Shown piece after piece: positions 23,597-38,500 of a DNA stretch of 64,000 nt (position 1 is its first letter; each line of letters begins with the position of its first letter). The position numbers and the translations under genes are program-made. Source of the stretch: Galaxea fascicularis (Eukaryota; Cnidaria; Anthozoa; Scleractinia; Euphylliidae); contig OX419342.1 of NCBI GenBank assembly GCA_948470475.1, positions 1,820,701-1,884,700 on the forward strand, given 5' to 3'. The notes under the pieces were generated by a model. That model had not been told where the DNA came from. It saw only the letters and a program-made list of their open reading frames with translations, and made no database searches.

Positions 23597-26500
23597 TTAA
23601 TTCTCGTTATAAAATTCGATGCGGATCACTCCAAGGCTTTTGGGGCTTAAAGGTATGAAAACGGATACGTTACCTGTCAGTCCCTTGCGATTATCAATGA
23701 AGGGAATACTTTCTTGGTGAAGTTCAGTTGCAATGGCCTCGCGTGGGTTCTATGAGAAAACAAAAACAAGCTTTGACAAAAAAAAAAAAAAAAAAAAAAA
23801 ACTCAGCCGGTAACGGTACCTCCGTGTTTGGAGCGCTGTACCCTGACGATTAACTCCGAGATTTCGGCCCGGGGATCGCTTATACCTACTGAGCCCAGCA
23901 CCCCGCACACCCGAGTGAATATCCTGTCATCCCATGACAGTCAGTGAGGGAGAGATGTGTCGGCCCCTAAACCATTCGTGACAATCCCACTCCAAACGCG
24001 CAGCAAAGTACCGGTCCTACATATTGAGAATTCATTAGCGGAATGAGTCGAATTTTAGAACTTATAAAATTACGATACTTATTCATTAGAGAGTATACAA
24101 TGACTTCGCGTAGTTTTTATTTCTACAATTCGTTAAAATAAACTACGAACTTTACCCAGGAATCCTCTTATATTCAACTCGATGGCACGAAAATATCATG
24201 CACAAAATTGCAACTTCTGTTTAGGCGTTTTTGTCCGAATTGGCGTGCCAGAACATTTAAATTTTCCACGTTTAACCGCCTTCACAAGACTCCCATACTT
24301 TTAATGGTCAGTTGTAAGCATGAAATGGAATGTCTTTAAAATTTGGATATCCAATAAACGCAACAAACGTAATGATTTTTACCAAATATGGCCTTTTGAG
24401 TTTGAACAAGAACGAAAATGATCGTTTTTAACTTCAAAGAGAAACGGCGAAAATGCCCCTTTTTTGCTTTTATGTTTTTTAAAGAAATAATTGTCGAAAA
24501 ACCAAACTTCAACCACGATAACAAAATTCAGTCCTTGTTCTAGCTTAGAGATGACCTGTTTTATTGATATTCTTCTACCGAGCGTAGATACAGTTTTTTG
24601 TTCTAGTGCATTCGGGCCTTCCTGGCATTGTCAATATCTCGACCGCATTGCATGCTGGGAAATAACGAGAAGTTTTGACAGGGCGTATTCTTTCCCCCAG
24701 TTTTTTGATATATAAGTCTACAGCCACTTCGACCTACCGTCAAAAATTTATGCTTGTGGTGATGTTCAGTGCTCACAAATTCCAAAATATGTGGTGGTAG
24801 GTCGAGAAATTCATCAATAGTCGAGTCCCAAAGGTACTAGGTGTCCGACTGGGCAAATTCCCAGTTCGTCGAGTAACAAGCCAAATTCGACAACAAAGTA
24901 CATCACCTTGCTCGGTTCTTTGAGAAAGTGGACTCTGAGCTACAGTCAGGGTTAATGATGCTGCTCATCAGGCAGCCACTACAGATGAAAAATGACTCTA
25001 AACTTAGCAAAAATCGCAAGCAAACCCAACTTGGTCCATTCTTGTGGCTCCACGGATGAAAAATAGCTACGTCATAATGACGTTTTCGGAAAACTTGAGC
25101 CTCCAGTGCCTTAGGACCGCAGCACTTTCCATGGTAGTTTCAAACGAAGAGTCACGAAATGCTATGATCGTTTATAGGTGGAAAATCACTCCGAAAACGC
25201 AAAAACGGCTGGTAGTCAATGGGTTAGTAGACCTTCACGTTGTCCACCATCTTTGTGAGCGCCGAAGTACTGATGGGAAAACATATAGGTCACGTGGTCG
25301 CTCGGGGGGCAAATACAAATTTCAAAAAATCTCGTCCGACGAGAGCACAATAGTATCTGAGATATATATATATATATGTATATATGTATATATATACAAA
25401 CTAGTAGTAAAATTAATGCAGATAATATTTACTTAGTATGTGGTCTGGTTGGTAGCTCAAGTTTAAGAGGGTGTAAACCTGTTATTTTCATCGACTGTTC
25501 CCTGACTTCTAGATTTCTAGATTAAACTTCCATGCATAATATGCCTTCTCAGCGAGCTCTACTTTTCTTCCAGATAATAGAACTCCCCTTTTTTTCAAAA
25601 TCCTTTTCAACTGATCAACTTTCCATCTCGACAACAACTGTATTGACATCTCAGATACCACTGTGCTCTCGTCGGACGACATTTTAATTTGTATTTGTCC
25701 CCTGAGCGACCACGTAACCCACGTGTTTTCCCATCAGTACTTCGGCGCTCACAAAGATGGCGGACATCGTGAATAAGGTCTATTGGTTGATGCTGAAGCG
25801 TGGAAACTTGAGGAGTACAATATTGTGCTACTTTCGACCAATCAGAATTCAGCAATATGCGTGATTGTACTATGTTTGCAATTTTACCTGGGAATCACAC
25901 TCTTTTCTGGCTTCGGGCTGCCTCTTTTCTATATACAGTCTTGGCGATTAACTCACAAACAGTCTTCCTGACTGGTAGTGGGTAGCCTTCGTTTCATTCT
26001 TTATCACGTAACAGGTGCTGTGTTAAACAAAACTGATTTCGTTATCTGAAATAAATGAATAAATTTTGGCAGGTTTACCTAACAACAGATTTAAAATAGC
26101 GCACAGGTTATTTATCTTTTACCCACTCCAAAAATAGAATTTTTATCTTTCATCGCCGTAAAGAACGCAAATTGTATTTAATTGCATAACAATCACCATA
26201 GCTTATGAGAGAGCTCCAGTGATGCAGTTGACGAAATTCACGCAGTAACAACAATATTTTGCAAGAAGGCTCCTGCCACCGAAGTGGTTTTCAGGGAGGT
26301 CCTGAAAATTAAAACCAATCATAATCGAGAATTTTGTTATAGATACGATTACAATATAATGGGAAAGGAAGATGCCGCTCGTTTCAGCAGACGTTCGTTG
26401 GGGAGGAAAGAATGCATGACGAGCCAGAAGAGCGTCTGCGAAGAAGACTAGCTGGTTGGGTGATACTAAAACCCTTAGACCCTTCGCGCTCAAGGGCCAC

Positions 26501-29500
26501 GGGTCAATGGCTCATTCGGATTCGCCTTACGGGCTATTGACCCGTAATTGTTAAATAACATTCATTACCCTATAATGGCTTTTACATCGCCTTTCTCTCA
26601 CATAGCAAAAGGTTGGTTTTCGATGTAATCGATATCGTTTATCTCATGATATTGATCCGCGAGAAAAATGTCAGTTCATACGTTTTCTGTGCATATCAGA
26701 TCGATTGGAACTGGTAAGTAACGATACATCTCTTGACTCGTTTACTATCTCCTTAGCCCTCAGCAGAAGCTCAAATGGCCATCATATTGAAAGAATACGC
26801 TGAAAGAGTAAGTACAGGCGTGAAATAAGTTGGTAGCAGCGGAGTTGTCAAGCACCTCTCAGAAACCTCTTATTTCATTGGTTCTTATTAACACGAAGCT
26901 CCATTGTTTCAGGGCTAGGGTCCATTGTTTCTATTGTTTGTTTATTGTTTTCTCAGCCTATCCTGTGAGTTCTTCCGAGAGCTGCGTGCCGCCTCTAGCG
27001 GCGAGGTAACCCATTCACCTCTGAATTTACTGTTCACCGGGGTGAAATTCAAATCATTTTGCGAAAACGGTGGGGACAACAACCAGTTGCTCTTTAAATT
27101 TTATTTGCCCAGGGGTGGTTCCAGGCTTGGAAAAAGTGTGTAACAAACTATTGTATAAATACTCTGATTACCAAACTATTTATCAGCTAGAGAAATATAG
27201 ATTATCTTCTTACCAAACCTTGATCATCTAATTGTTACTCTCTCAATGCCCATTTATCCTAAACTCTTTTAATCCTGACCAAACGATCGTTAAGTTTTAC
27301 CAAAACAAAACTCTTAAGCAACTTAGTTAATCACAACTTCATATGCAATAAATTAGTGTTAATCTTGTACCTGCTCAGAAAACCCATAACCACGCCCATT
27401 TGACCCAAAATACGCAAATCTACTGAAGCCAGGAAAACCTAATCGAGATTCAAACAACTGTTTGTTTTCTTTCGTACGGTCACAGAGCAAATTAAATTAC
27501 TGAATTACAACGTGGAGGTGTGGACCAAAAACGTCTTAGCCAATTTAAACGATTCAGAAGTGTATGAAGTGCTGAATTCTCAATACGATACACGACAGGG
27601 TTCAAGACAGCTTGTGATTTGATTCATCAATATAAGCGACAATAAGGAATCTAAAAAAGACGCTTTTTCACTCAAATTAATCAAATGCTTTGTTGGTAGA
27701 ATTTTGCTTATTAATATACAGTACCATTAAATATAGACCTTATTTCTCTCTTATTAAATACTCTTAAACATGTGAATTAATTTATAGTAAGCGATTTGGC
27801 GCAACGCTGGCAAATACGACAAATACTTTGAATATTGGATGGTCTGAAAAAAACACAATATTAGAAGCATAATATTTATGATAAGCTACATACATGAAAA
27901 AAACCCACAATGAATTATCTTCACTTACCCAAAGCGTGCAAACTGTTGATCCGAAAAAATTTAACAAGTATGGCATACAGCTATCTCATTACACTGAAAA
28001 AAGGTTTGTTTCTCGTGTTCACACGAGTGAAAGTTTTGAAAGACAAGAAAAAAATGTTCTTTCTTATTTGTTTTATTTCTCCAAGGAACAAATATTTCCT
28101 CTGAAAAATAATTCCTAAACCTCTTTTCTAAAGCAACAGAAAAGTATTTTATACCTGGCATCAACAAAACTGTTCTCATTACACTACAGTTTCTGCTCTT
28201 AAAACATTTCCCCGAATTATATTTTACAGTATGTAAATAAACTGGCCATTCATTTGAGGATCCGAAGAGCTCCGAAGAAGGTACACTATGGGAGTATGTT
28301 AAACTTTTAAATCTGCTTGTAACTCCGAAGGTACAATGTACAACATGTTCCGTTGTAAGTACACAGGTATGGAGACCTTCAATTACTCAAGGGTGAGCTG
28401 ACCAGCATCCGAGTCACGTTTGATCGGGACCTTGCGCTTGAATAATACGGAAGTCAAATTGATCCCTAAATCACTTCCTCACGGGGGTAGCAGATAGCTC
28501 CGCAGGTATGCGATACTGAGGGGCTGACGTTTGGAAAGCAGGTCGATTAACCGCCAGGGCAGAGAGGAAGAACCAAGATGAACCTTCAAAGAGGAAACAC
28601 GACACACATGAGCTGACCACGAGCTAAAAACATGCGCTTTGACGGAACACATGTATGACCATTCTCGTCCCCAGAGCCGCGATCCTTTTGGTCAGCGCCA
28701 CGGAGCAGAGCTCTCGATCCGTCACCCCCTGCAAACCCCCCCCCCACCCCCCTCCTTCCTTCCTACTAAGACCAAAACCAAAAACAACAACAACAACAAA
28801 AACAAACAAACAAACAAAAAGAACGGAAAGGAGTTTGTGATTACCTTTGTAATGTACCATACCAGAGACCACTCCTGGCCATCAACTCGTAATGGTTCGA
28901 CAATCCATCCGCTAGACATGATCTGCAGAAGAAGAATCAACTCTTCATTGTGGAACCACTATACGCCAATTACACATAATCAAACCACGACATTACCAGC
29001 GGATGTGATTATTAACGTAAGCTCGGTCCTCGTATTTTCATGAGCCAATAGTCACGAAGCGCTGTAAAATCTACACTACGTAATTAACACATCCGGGATT
29101 TTAACACAAACCTGTCCACGAATGATGGTGGGTGACACCGGACATTTGGGATGTTCAATTGACTGAGATGCAAGAACGTACTTCTGACCCTGAGAAAACA
29201 AAGGGCAAAGGGGTTAGTAGCCTCCCATACAGTCGTTTTTAGGGGAGTCGTCTTTCACCTCCTTCCCACAGGGTGGGAGGCTAAGGAGTCCATAGATCTT
29301 CGACGGTAGCAATTCACAAAGGAGTTCATTACACAAAAGAGCCGCGTTATACCCAAATCTATCTGCATAACAACACAGGTCTGTGCTTTCTGACATGGAG
29401 TTGGACCAGGGTTCTAAACAGCACGTCTTATAGAGCTAACCACTGTTCGACCAACTATAAAACAAAACAGATCTGCCCCCACAGGGCAGTTTTGTTTCCA

Positions 29501-32500
29501 TTTTTTGTGCCTGCAATAATTATAAATTTTGGTGCCAATTATGACCAATAAAATTAGCGTCGAATGTAACTCACACTCGAACCTAAAGTTTGCACCGTCA
29601 GTTCGGAAAATTAAGTGTCAAATCTACAACCTTCACTCAGTTATGTTCGCCTGATATCAACCCGCCACAGCCAGTGGTTCAGGTGTAACACACTGCATTA
29701 AACATTTCAGGACGCTATTTGCTTGACAAGAAAGAGAAAAAAGGCCATGGAAAAACGCGGTTGATTTGTGTAATTCTACACCCCACATACCTCCACGCGC
29801 TCTTTGGAAACGTAACAGAAATCACGCGAGTGCGTCATGAAACACTGGGATGTTTCGTGCAGCATATACACTGAAAAGAACAAAAAAGAAGAATTTGTTT
29901 AAAATCAAGGTAACTCATTCCGAGTGATTACTTCTTTAATTCTCACACCCTGTATGCCGAGTTAATTAGTAATCTAGTTAGGAGAAGGTAGACACTGGTC
30001 AATTTTGGGACTTTAAAGGTTGAGTATTGAACAATGTTGAATCAAGACACTAAGCGAAAGATGCGGTATTCGTTCAAACAAAGTACCGTGAACACCAACA
30101 CTAACAACAAGACTTTACATACTTACCGACTTTAAGTCCTTCTTCTACGTGATCCACAATGTTTATTTTCTGCAAATAAATGGCACACCGAAAGGTAAAA
30201 CAACCTGAGGCTAGAAAGAGAAAACTAAACTGACTGACGAAACCCAAGGCAACTATGGTTCGCAAACTACAGTCTATATCTTGTTAACCACTCTTGTATT
30301 GCTTGTGTGCAGAGATAATCAGTCCTGAACCACAAGCACAGTCTATTTGCGGCAAAAAATTCAAGTCGTACTCATCTCGACAAGAAATATTAAGAGATAT
30401 GGAAACGTACATTTTGTTCACTCGGTCACCCGTGCTGGGAAGTTATATTCGTGAAACAGTGCAGGCACATTAAAGAGAGGAACAATACCTTGAGCATATT
30501 GTCATAAATATATCTGGACAATGGATTCCTGACTGCCTCCCATACGGTTAGCGGTGATGCTTCGATGACTCCACGACCCATGAAACTGAAACAAATTCAA
30601 ATTCTGTTGGTTGTTCGAAATTTTGAGTGTTGTTCCTTCTTTCTAAGAGTTCAAGACGTCGACAGAAAACAGCGTTGTGAGGCTTCCTCAGCAGATATAG
30701 CTGGCACTGAAAGTTATCTGTGTGTTACTGAGTACAGTTCACGGTTATAACCCTTTTAAGCAGCGAAAAGCGCACGGAACTTGCAATGTACGTTTGAGTA
30801 GATTTTTGCGCACAAACTGTAATTTTAGTGATTAGCCCTTTCCTCGGTGAAACAAAATACTTCATCACTCCGAAATTTCCAAGTCCAGGTAACAATGATG
30901 AACAAAAAAAAATCGGATCGATGACAACGTTAGAGCCCCGAGGAACAAGAAAAACAGTCCTCACCAATGTAGAAAACCATAAGAACTCTCTACTCGCTTC
31001 CTCACAATAGTGACATCCTTCTGAATACCATGAAACCTATAAAACCAATAAAAACGCATTTGATACACTTGAATTTACTTAAGTTACGTTGAAGCTGTTA
31101 CTTCTTGAGGAAAGGTTCACGTATCACTAATGACAGTCGTGACCACACAAACTGGATAGATCTCAGCTGATATCAACATTCAAATGAAAAGGAGAGAACA
31201 GTGCTTTTCTGCGTTCCTATTTCCTCTCGAGTTCTTGTTTGTTAAATACGCTTGAAAGGTTGTTAAATTCTCGCTTCAAGCTGATGTCTGGGGTGCAAGA
31301 CCTTCTTTTCTTTTCTCTCTGTTTTTTATATCAGTTGAATTCAATTAAACTAATTTCCTTACGTCCATCCCCCGTGAGATAAATCCACGGCTGAAGGTTG
31401 ACGAGAAGGGGAGATTGGTGCCGTCTTGACCATCTCAGGGAGACTGGATGCGAGTAAGGCCTGTAAAATAAGAAGTCTTTGCTTCATTTTATTTTGGTAG
31501 GAATACAACAAGCAAAGAGAATTTTACTAAATAACAATCATAAATTTCAAACATTGAACTGTTATTTAACTTGGACATCAAACCTCTTCGTCAATGGTCA
31601 GCATTTGAACTAAAACGCAGTATCTTTATACTGACTGCTTATTATTTGAACTGAACACATTATATACACATAATGTGTTTTAGTTCAAATATGCACGCCA
31701 CTATATATTTGTCAATTAAAGGGCAAACCAAATAAGGCTCTCTGATCACCGCTGTGCCCGACGTTGCCCAAACGTATGGAAAACTCCTCATCGCCGAATG
31801 ATTCGCTTCTGTTCATTGGTAACTCGAACGGGCGACATGTTGCAGCCATTCAGAAATAAGAGTATATTTTTCTTTTCACGCAATAAACTCACATACAACA
31901 TCAGTTTCCATCGTGATTATAGACAGGTATATACTTAAGGGAGCTTACAGTCACCAGACTTGCCTCTTTCAGCACCTCTGCAGCGGCGTGGTTACCAAGA
32001 ACACGGAACTTGATGTGAAGTTTGTTCACTGCAAGAAAAATAGAACGAAATGAAATTGTTTGGTAAAGCGTCTCAATTCACCCTGCAGCTACAGTCAGAG
32101 ACCTCAAAATAATACAATACTTAACTAACCAAGAGGTTTCTCAATAACTTCGTAATCTTCCGTTCTGCAACGAAAAATAACGTTAAAATAACAGTTTCCT
32201 GCTTCCAATAACAGCTTCTACCAACAAAAGTGAAAACCGAGACAATCAAACAACGTTGAAACTTTCGCCGAACGAATCTTTTAGTTCGCACACTTACTTG
32301 AGGTTTTGCAGATAGCTCTGTTTTTCCTCGTCCATTTTCTTTTTCATTTCTTTGATTTCTTTCTCCTTTTGTAGTTTCTGGTTTTCTAAATCCTTCAGCC
32401 TGTCCAAACAATCGGCCCTGTCCTCCTCACTGGTTCTCAACTTTGCCCGCGCCTCTTCCAGCTGTAGATGGATATTCTCGCGCTCTCGCCGCTCACACTG

Positions 32501-35500
32501 AAGCCTGTAAAAGATTAAAACATGTCAAAAATGGGGTCAAAAAAGCGACAGCCGGAATGAGATTACCTGGCATTCAGTATACAAAGGAAGAGATTAGTAC
32601 CAACACTAACAAAAGAATAAAATTACTGGAGGTTTTGCCCAATTTCAAAAGAACCTGGCATGAACAAATTGCAGTGAACCCGGTAAACCCCAAGATCAAA
32701 ACTAAAATTCTCATTACCATTCTGTTTAATAAAGTGTTGATATTACAAGGAGAAATTTGCTGCTGATTCGGCACTCTTTAGCAAGGGTTACAGAGAAAAA
32801 TGAGTTTTGTGCCATACCTGCTTTCGCTTTCATCTACTTTCTCAAACGCCTCCCGCAGTTTTCTCGCTTCCTCTTTGAAAAACTCCAACGTTTCCTCATT
32901 TTGCAGGTCATCCGAAGCCTTGACGCGAGACAGCCTTTTAATCCGTGCGTTAATCAATCTTCGCTCGCGCGCTCGCTCAACATGAAACCTTTCTTTCTGC
33001 CCAGACAACTTTTGAAGCGCGATCTCTTTTTCTTTGACCCCATCTAACATTTGGTCAGAGATGCGCTTTTGCTGTTCATGAACTCTGTCTTCCTCTCTCT
33101 CAAACTGAGCACGTCGGGCAACATACTCGAGAAACAAATCATCACCTTCTGAACCAATATGCCTCAACCTTCTGTTTACCAAACCAAGGACGTCTTGCCT
33201 TTTTTCCTCGATGTCTTTTGAATCGTTCACTTCTTCGCTTTCTAGGAAAACGTCCGAATCGAATGTCTCTACCATTAAGCTTTCCATCTCTCCATACTCC
33301 TTCATTAACAGCTCCATGTATTTTTCGCGCTCTTGATTGATCACATCGATTTCGTCTTCCTCTTTATTTTTCAAGTTTGCTAAACACAAACGAATCTTTT
33401 CTGCGTGTTGTTGCCTCGTTGCTTTGTACTTTTCTTCAAGTTCTGTGAGTTTCGCTTCGTTTTCCAAGATTTGTTGGCCGTAAAATTCTACGCTGGTTAT
33501 TTCTTCTGCTAAAGTACTGCGCGTTTTTTCGATTATTTTTTGCTTCTCGGTTTTGAGCGCCAACAAGCTCTGCAGCTGCTGAGCGAGTACGTCTTCAACT
33601 CCGTCGGAAGAGTCTGATGGATGTTTCTTCGATTCGAAATTCCAGCTAGCGCGTCTGGGCTGACGCAAATCAAACGCAACAGATTTCGATTTTAGACAAA
33701 CATCCGAAATGCGGCGTCTCTTTTCAATTTTCTCTAAACCTGAAACTTCATTTTCCTCATTACTCTCTTCATCTTCCAAGCCTCCAGAATCCTCTATAGA
33801 GCTGAGATAAGTCAAATACTGATCATGCTTTTCCCCTAGCATCTGAATTCTTTTTTCGACCTCGTCCAGTTCCGTCAAATCTTTCTTAAGCGTGCTTTCT
33901 AACGTTGATTTATCACGATTCAAATTGCCCTCAGCTTCGGCTTTTGAAGCTTTCAAAGTTTCTTGCAATTCTAATAACTTAACTTGTTCGTCTTCGATCT
34001 CTCTCAAGTCTCTATCACGCTCAAATTCGTGAAACTCTCCCTGCTTCGTACGCTCGCTCGCAGCATCAAACAATGCTTTGCGCCTTTGTAGCTCTATGTC
34101 CGCGAGTTTCATCTCATACTGTACTATTTTTTGCCACTCCTCGTCAACAAACCTCGCCACCTCTTCTCTCTCCTTCGCTATTTCCTCCGCCGACGCCTCT
34201 ACCTCTCTGGTGTGTCGATATTTCATCTCGAACAAGTCTTCTAACTGTTTTTCGATTTCGTTTTTCGCTTTGTCATGTTCCTTGTCCATACTGAGGCGAA
34301 CTTCTTCCAGTTCTTGCCTCGTTTGTTGTGATTTAGTTTCGTGTAGCTCGCGCAGCGCTCGAATGTGTTCCTTTTGATCGTCAATTTCCTGTTGCTTGCT
34401 GTCGATCTCAGCTTGCAAGGTTCTTTCGATCTCTAGTCGTCGTACTTCGGATTCTTTGTGTCTGGCAATCAAATCTGTCACTTGATGTCTGCAAATTAAA
34501 ACGCAACATGAATCTGGACATAAAAGACTGACTCGTGTTTGTTTATTGCGTGGTCTCTACGTCCGTACTGCCGTTTTTTTTTAATGGATTTCCAACACAA
34601 ACATAATCTAGATCGTATTTAGAGCCACAAGAGCGCGATAAGTTAACCCATGTTGAACATTTCAGTCCGTGAGCCGCTCTTGTAAGACTGACACTGAAAA
34701 AGAGGATAAAACGAGGCCTTAAACAAGTCTTTCGACATCCTCTCTATATTCTACTTCAGTTTAGCCACGCGGTCGTATTAGATGCCAAATCACGCGATGG
34801 AAAAAATCTACCTAAGGCCTTTAAGCGCAGGGTTGACGCAAGAAGGACAAAACACGTTCGCATTTGCGTTTGTGCTTACATCCCAGTCATGACGTGCACA
34901 ACGGGCAAACAGGCGCAAATGGTAGCATCATGCATAGTGCCGGAGGACCAAAATTAATCCACCACAGTAAACTTCTGCTATCTCGAACACTCAAAAGACG
35001 CGAAGTCCGTTAGAGAGGGCGGGACTGCGGGATGACCAATAGTTTATGACTGTAAACTATCCCATGGACACAAATTCCTATTCGTGACAGATGTAGCGAG
35101 TGTTCCAGCTAGCAACTGAGGTTTTCAGTGCTTCTAAAGAAATCGGACTTACTTGATTTCTTCCAAAGACTCAGCACCCCCTGGAAGGTCCACTTCAACT
35201 CTGAAAATTGTTACAATAATGATGATGATGAGAAGTTCGCTTTTTTTTCTTTCATGCTGTGAAAACACTAGTCACGTGATACCTTACCAACGTTTTTCCC
35301 AAACCGCCAAGCGGTCTCACACTTTGACCCTTTAACTCTCAGGAGTGATTAACATTTTACTTCCCCCCACAATTTTAATATATTATAAAGCAAACAGGTG
35401 ATGAGAATAGACAAATTTATCAGTTGGAGGGTGTTAACTTAATTTAAGACCAGATTCTCTTTAGTAATTTATAAGAAAATGTATGGAAGGTTGAAGGGAG

Positions 35501-38500
35501 AATTGCTCATCAGATCTTGGGAGTTAAAGGGTCAATTGAAGTAAGGCTCGCGCTTGTTTTACTTATTCCCTTAATCGTTGCTTGAAACAGCACCCGTTTG
35601 TATAGCGCTGCATAAATCGCAGCAGGAACTTGGCATCCGTATTGTCTATCACTTAGGTGCTGAGTGGTGAAACTAATGAAGCCGCCAAAGAGGCTATAAT
35701 TTGAACTGCTTACCCAGAGTCAAGCGTCATTGGAGAAGAGGTATCAGATCTCATGCTCAAGTCCCCGTGACTGCCACGGACTGGGGAAATATGGTAATTA
35801 CCTAACGACTCTGTGGATTCCTGCGGAGAGGAAGAAAAAGGGCGTCGGCCACAAATATCTGATCAGCTATTAAGTGGAACATTATCGACAATCGGAAGCC
35901 ACCCCTTTGCACTCCAAGTATTCACCATTTTCCCCATTTCATTTGCAGAGGAAGTTAATTGCAAGTCTGTCATTAGTTTCAAAGTAGGTGACTATTTTGA
36001 CATCTTAAACTAAACCATGACTAAAAAGATCAGAGGAATACGATTCCCAGCACAGTAGCAGACCAGGAATGCGAAGTTAGTGGAGATTCTTACAGGCTGC
36101 CGGATACTTTTGACAACCTTGTGATTGCACTGTCCTTTTTTAAACTCGTTTTTTTTTTTATATGAAGGAGAAACACGGTATTTCATCTGCTGCAAAAACT
36201 CACCATGCCGTACAACCCTGAACGTCTTTTCTCTCTAAGTATGGCCGCCTCGGTTGGATAGTTGAATTTGAAAACATCACTCTTGCCAAGAACAATTACG
36301 TCGCCTGCGAATAAAGAAAGTCATCCTCATCCACCAGGGGCACAGAAGCAACCAATCAGAAAATGTATTACGCGATTTTTCAAGCGCTTGGTCAATTTTT
36401 CCCGCCTTTAAAACAAATTGCATGTATTCCCGCGCTTGGCAACACCTGGCTGTCGTCCGTTTTCTCGCGCTAGACACCGGCTACACGTTTACCGGCGCTT
36501 TTTCTCGCTTGGGACCACCAATGACTTGACCTTCTGAGTGGTCGTTAACAGGAGTAAAGACAGTATTTGTTTGTGCGTCTTGACTTGTCATGTATTCATA
36601 AGTTGCTTATCGATAGGGAAAACCGTTCAGAAAGGCAAGTAGAGAGCTTTGTAAAACATTCCTTACCTTGATTTAGTTTTGTGGCCTGTGAGATTGCCAC
36701 ACCGTTCACCCAGCACAATGTAGATATCGGATCCAGTTTAACCCCTTTTCCTTTCATGAATTCCAACAGACAGTGCTCTTTTTCAATCTCCTCACCCTCA
36801 AGAACTACAGAAAAGAACAAGAAATGAAAGTTCATTTTAAAGTCTCTTCAGAGATGAATATATTTTACGGGCTTTGTAAAATTTGACAAAACAATGAAAC
36901 CTACTGGAACTAGTTTTCTAACGCAAATTCAAAGACAAAACTCAATCAGACAAATTGCAATGCCACACTCAAATCACGTTTCTCCGCGACCTGAATGCAT
37001 TCAAATCGCATTTCTTCGTCCTTTTTCGCATCTTCGCCAGGATCATCTTTTGCTTTTAACTTACCGATATCTTGGGGGTTTGGCGCGTCCTCCAGGCCAA
37101 TACGAGTCTTTCCTGGCTGTGAACAAAAGATGTCATATTTTAATCAAGGTTATATCATGCAAGAGGGGGTCCACATATGACTGAAAGAATTAACAAGTGA
37201 GTTTTTGCGGCAGTAGAAATTGGAACACATGGCAAAAGCACCGCGATACTTCGCCTTACCATGATACGATACAGCATTATTTCAGTTCTGAGGGGATCCT
37301 CTTCTAAGCGCACCAGATGAGGAAGTTCAAGATCCACAAGCACAGCACGGGAACCATGTCGACGAAGCTGCAACTCGCTTTCCTGAAAAGAGAAGCAAGA
37401 AAACGAACGAACTTGTTAAAGAGAATTGACAATATATATTTACACTGGCGTAGACACAACCCTACCTTGACACGGATTCTGTATCTTGTCTTTCGTGCCG
37501 TCTTAAAATAACTTCCCGTAACAATGTTAGTCATATTTTAAGTAGTAAAATTTGGCCCCTAAAAAGGTCTAAGCATTAAATCTTCCGCCTGAGCTGTCAT
37601 CTTCAGCTGGGAAAAACGTTCGCCTGGGTGCTATCGAAATTTTTGGGTCTCCTCTCTAACCAAACTCATCCCGTCCTACCCCACCCACCTGCATTATGGA
37701 TTGTGCCTCCTTCCACTTCTCGGTCCAGTCCTTTGTCAGCTGCTCCACGCGTGCTTGGTTTTCGTGAAGCTTTTTCGCAGCTTTTACGGAGTCAGAGAGT
37801 GAGGTTTTCTTAAGATACAAAATAACAAATACAGACAATCACTACGAATTAAAATGGCCAAACCAAAGCCGACGGCTGTTTCAAAACAACTTAGAACTTA
37901 CATCATCTCCCATCTCAGTGTTACGGATGATCCCTTTAAGGCGCTCGATTTCAGATCTCAGTTCGCGAATGAGTTTCACGTTTGGATCCTGGGAAAATGA
38001 ATAAACCAGTGGTAAGGAAAACAAAACTAAAAAAACCTGATTGCAGTGTTACCGCAAACTGTGAAAATGAAAGTCGATAATCATTTTTTAGGGTTCACCC
38101 CGCTACACAGGTGTCTTTCTAACCATTTTACTCTCAGGCCAATAGGTAATTTCCCTTTGCCGTATCATGTTACAATGTTAAGAAAAAATCATCTACATGT
38201 AGGGGACATTGTTTGATTTAACAGCAAGTTCTCGGAACTTACATTATAAGCAATGCATGGCAGACAGTAAGGAGAATTGATATTGAGATCGTGGAAATGA
38301 AAGGGTTAAATCTTCCTAGCTTTATGTATCAGTGGGTCAGATCACAAAGCCAGCTTTCATGGGTTTTTGACTCGAGACGCGGCTCTACCACCGAATACAA
38401 ATGAGAAACAACCCTAGATTATTCCGTCTCTCTAAGAAAATTCTGAAAGGCAGAAAAAGTTATGTTTCACGCTATAATAAAAAAAAGCTTTCTTTTTTAT

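Larger units (their letters stand above)
23597..31036 (-). other. START lipid-binding domain exons of the kinesin
   Basis: Exons 28-34 encode about 200 C-terminal residues. [11 protein letters not shown] and [20 protein letters not shown] are followed by [43 protein letters not shown] and [10 protein letters not shown], the usual order of START strands and loops. The last exon supplies [20 protein letters not shown], plausible as the C-terminal lid helix. Known START domains bind sterols, phospholipids or ceramide; the ligand here cannot be read. The final exon may either run to TAA at 23599-23597 or splice out at a GTAACG donor after 23674. Confidence 0.8.

Noticed and set aside
26203..26320. 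Possible alternative kinesin terminal exon (acceptor TTTTCAG, phase 0, stop)
   Set aside because: The encoded peptide lacks the START C-terminal pattern; the exon at 23749 fits better. Kept only as a possibility.
28639..29043. 134-codon plus-strand frame
   Set aside because: Antisense to the kinesin START exon at 28845-28922 and extended through a CCC/AAC low-complexity tract.
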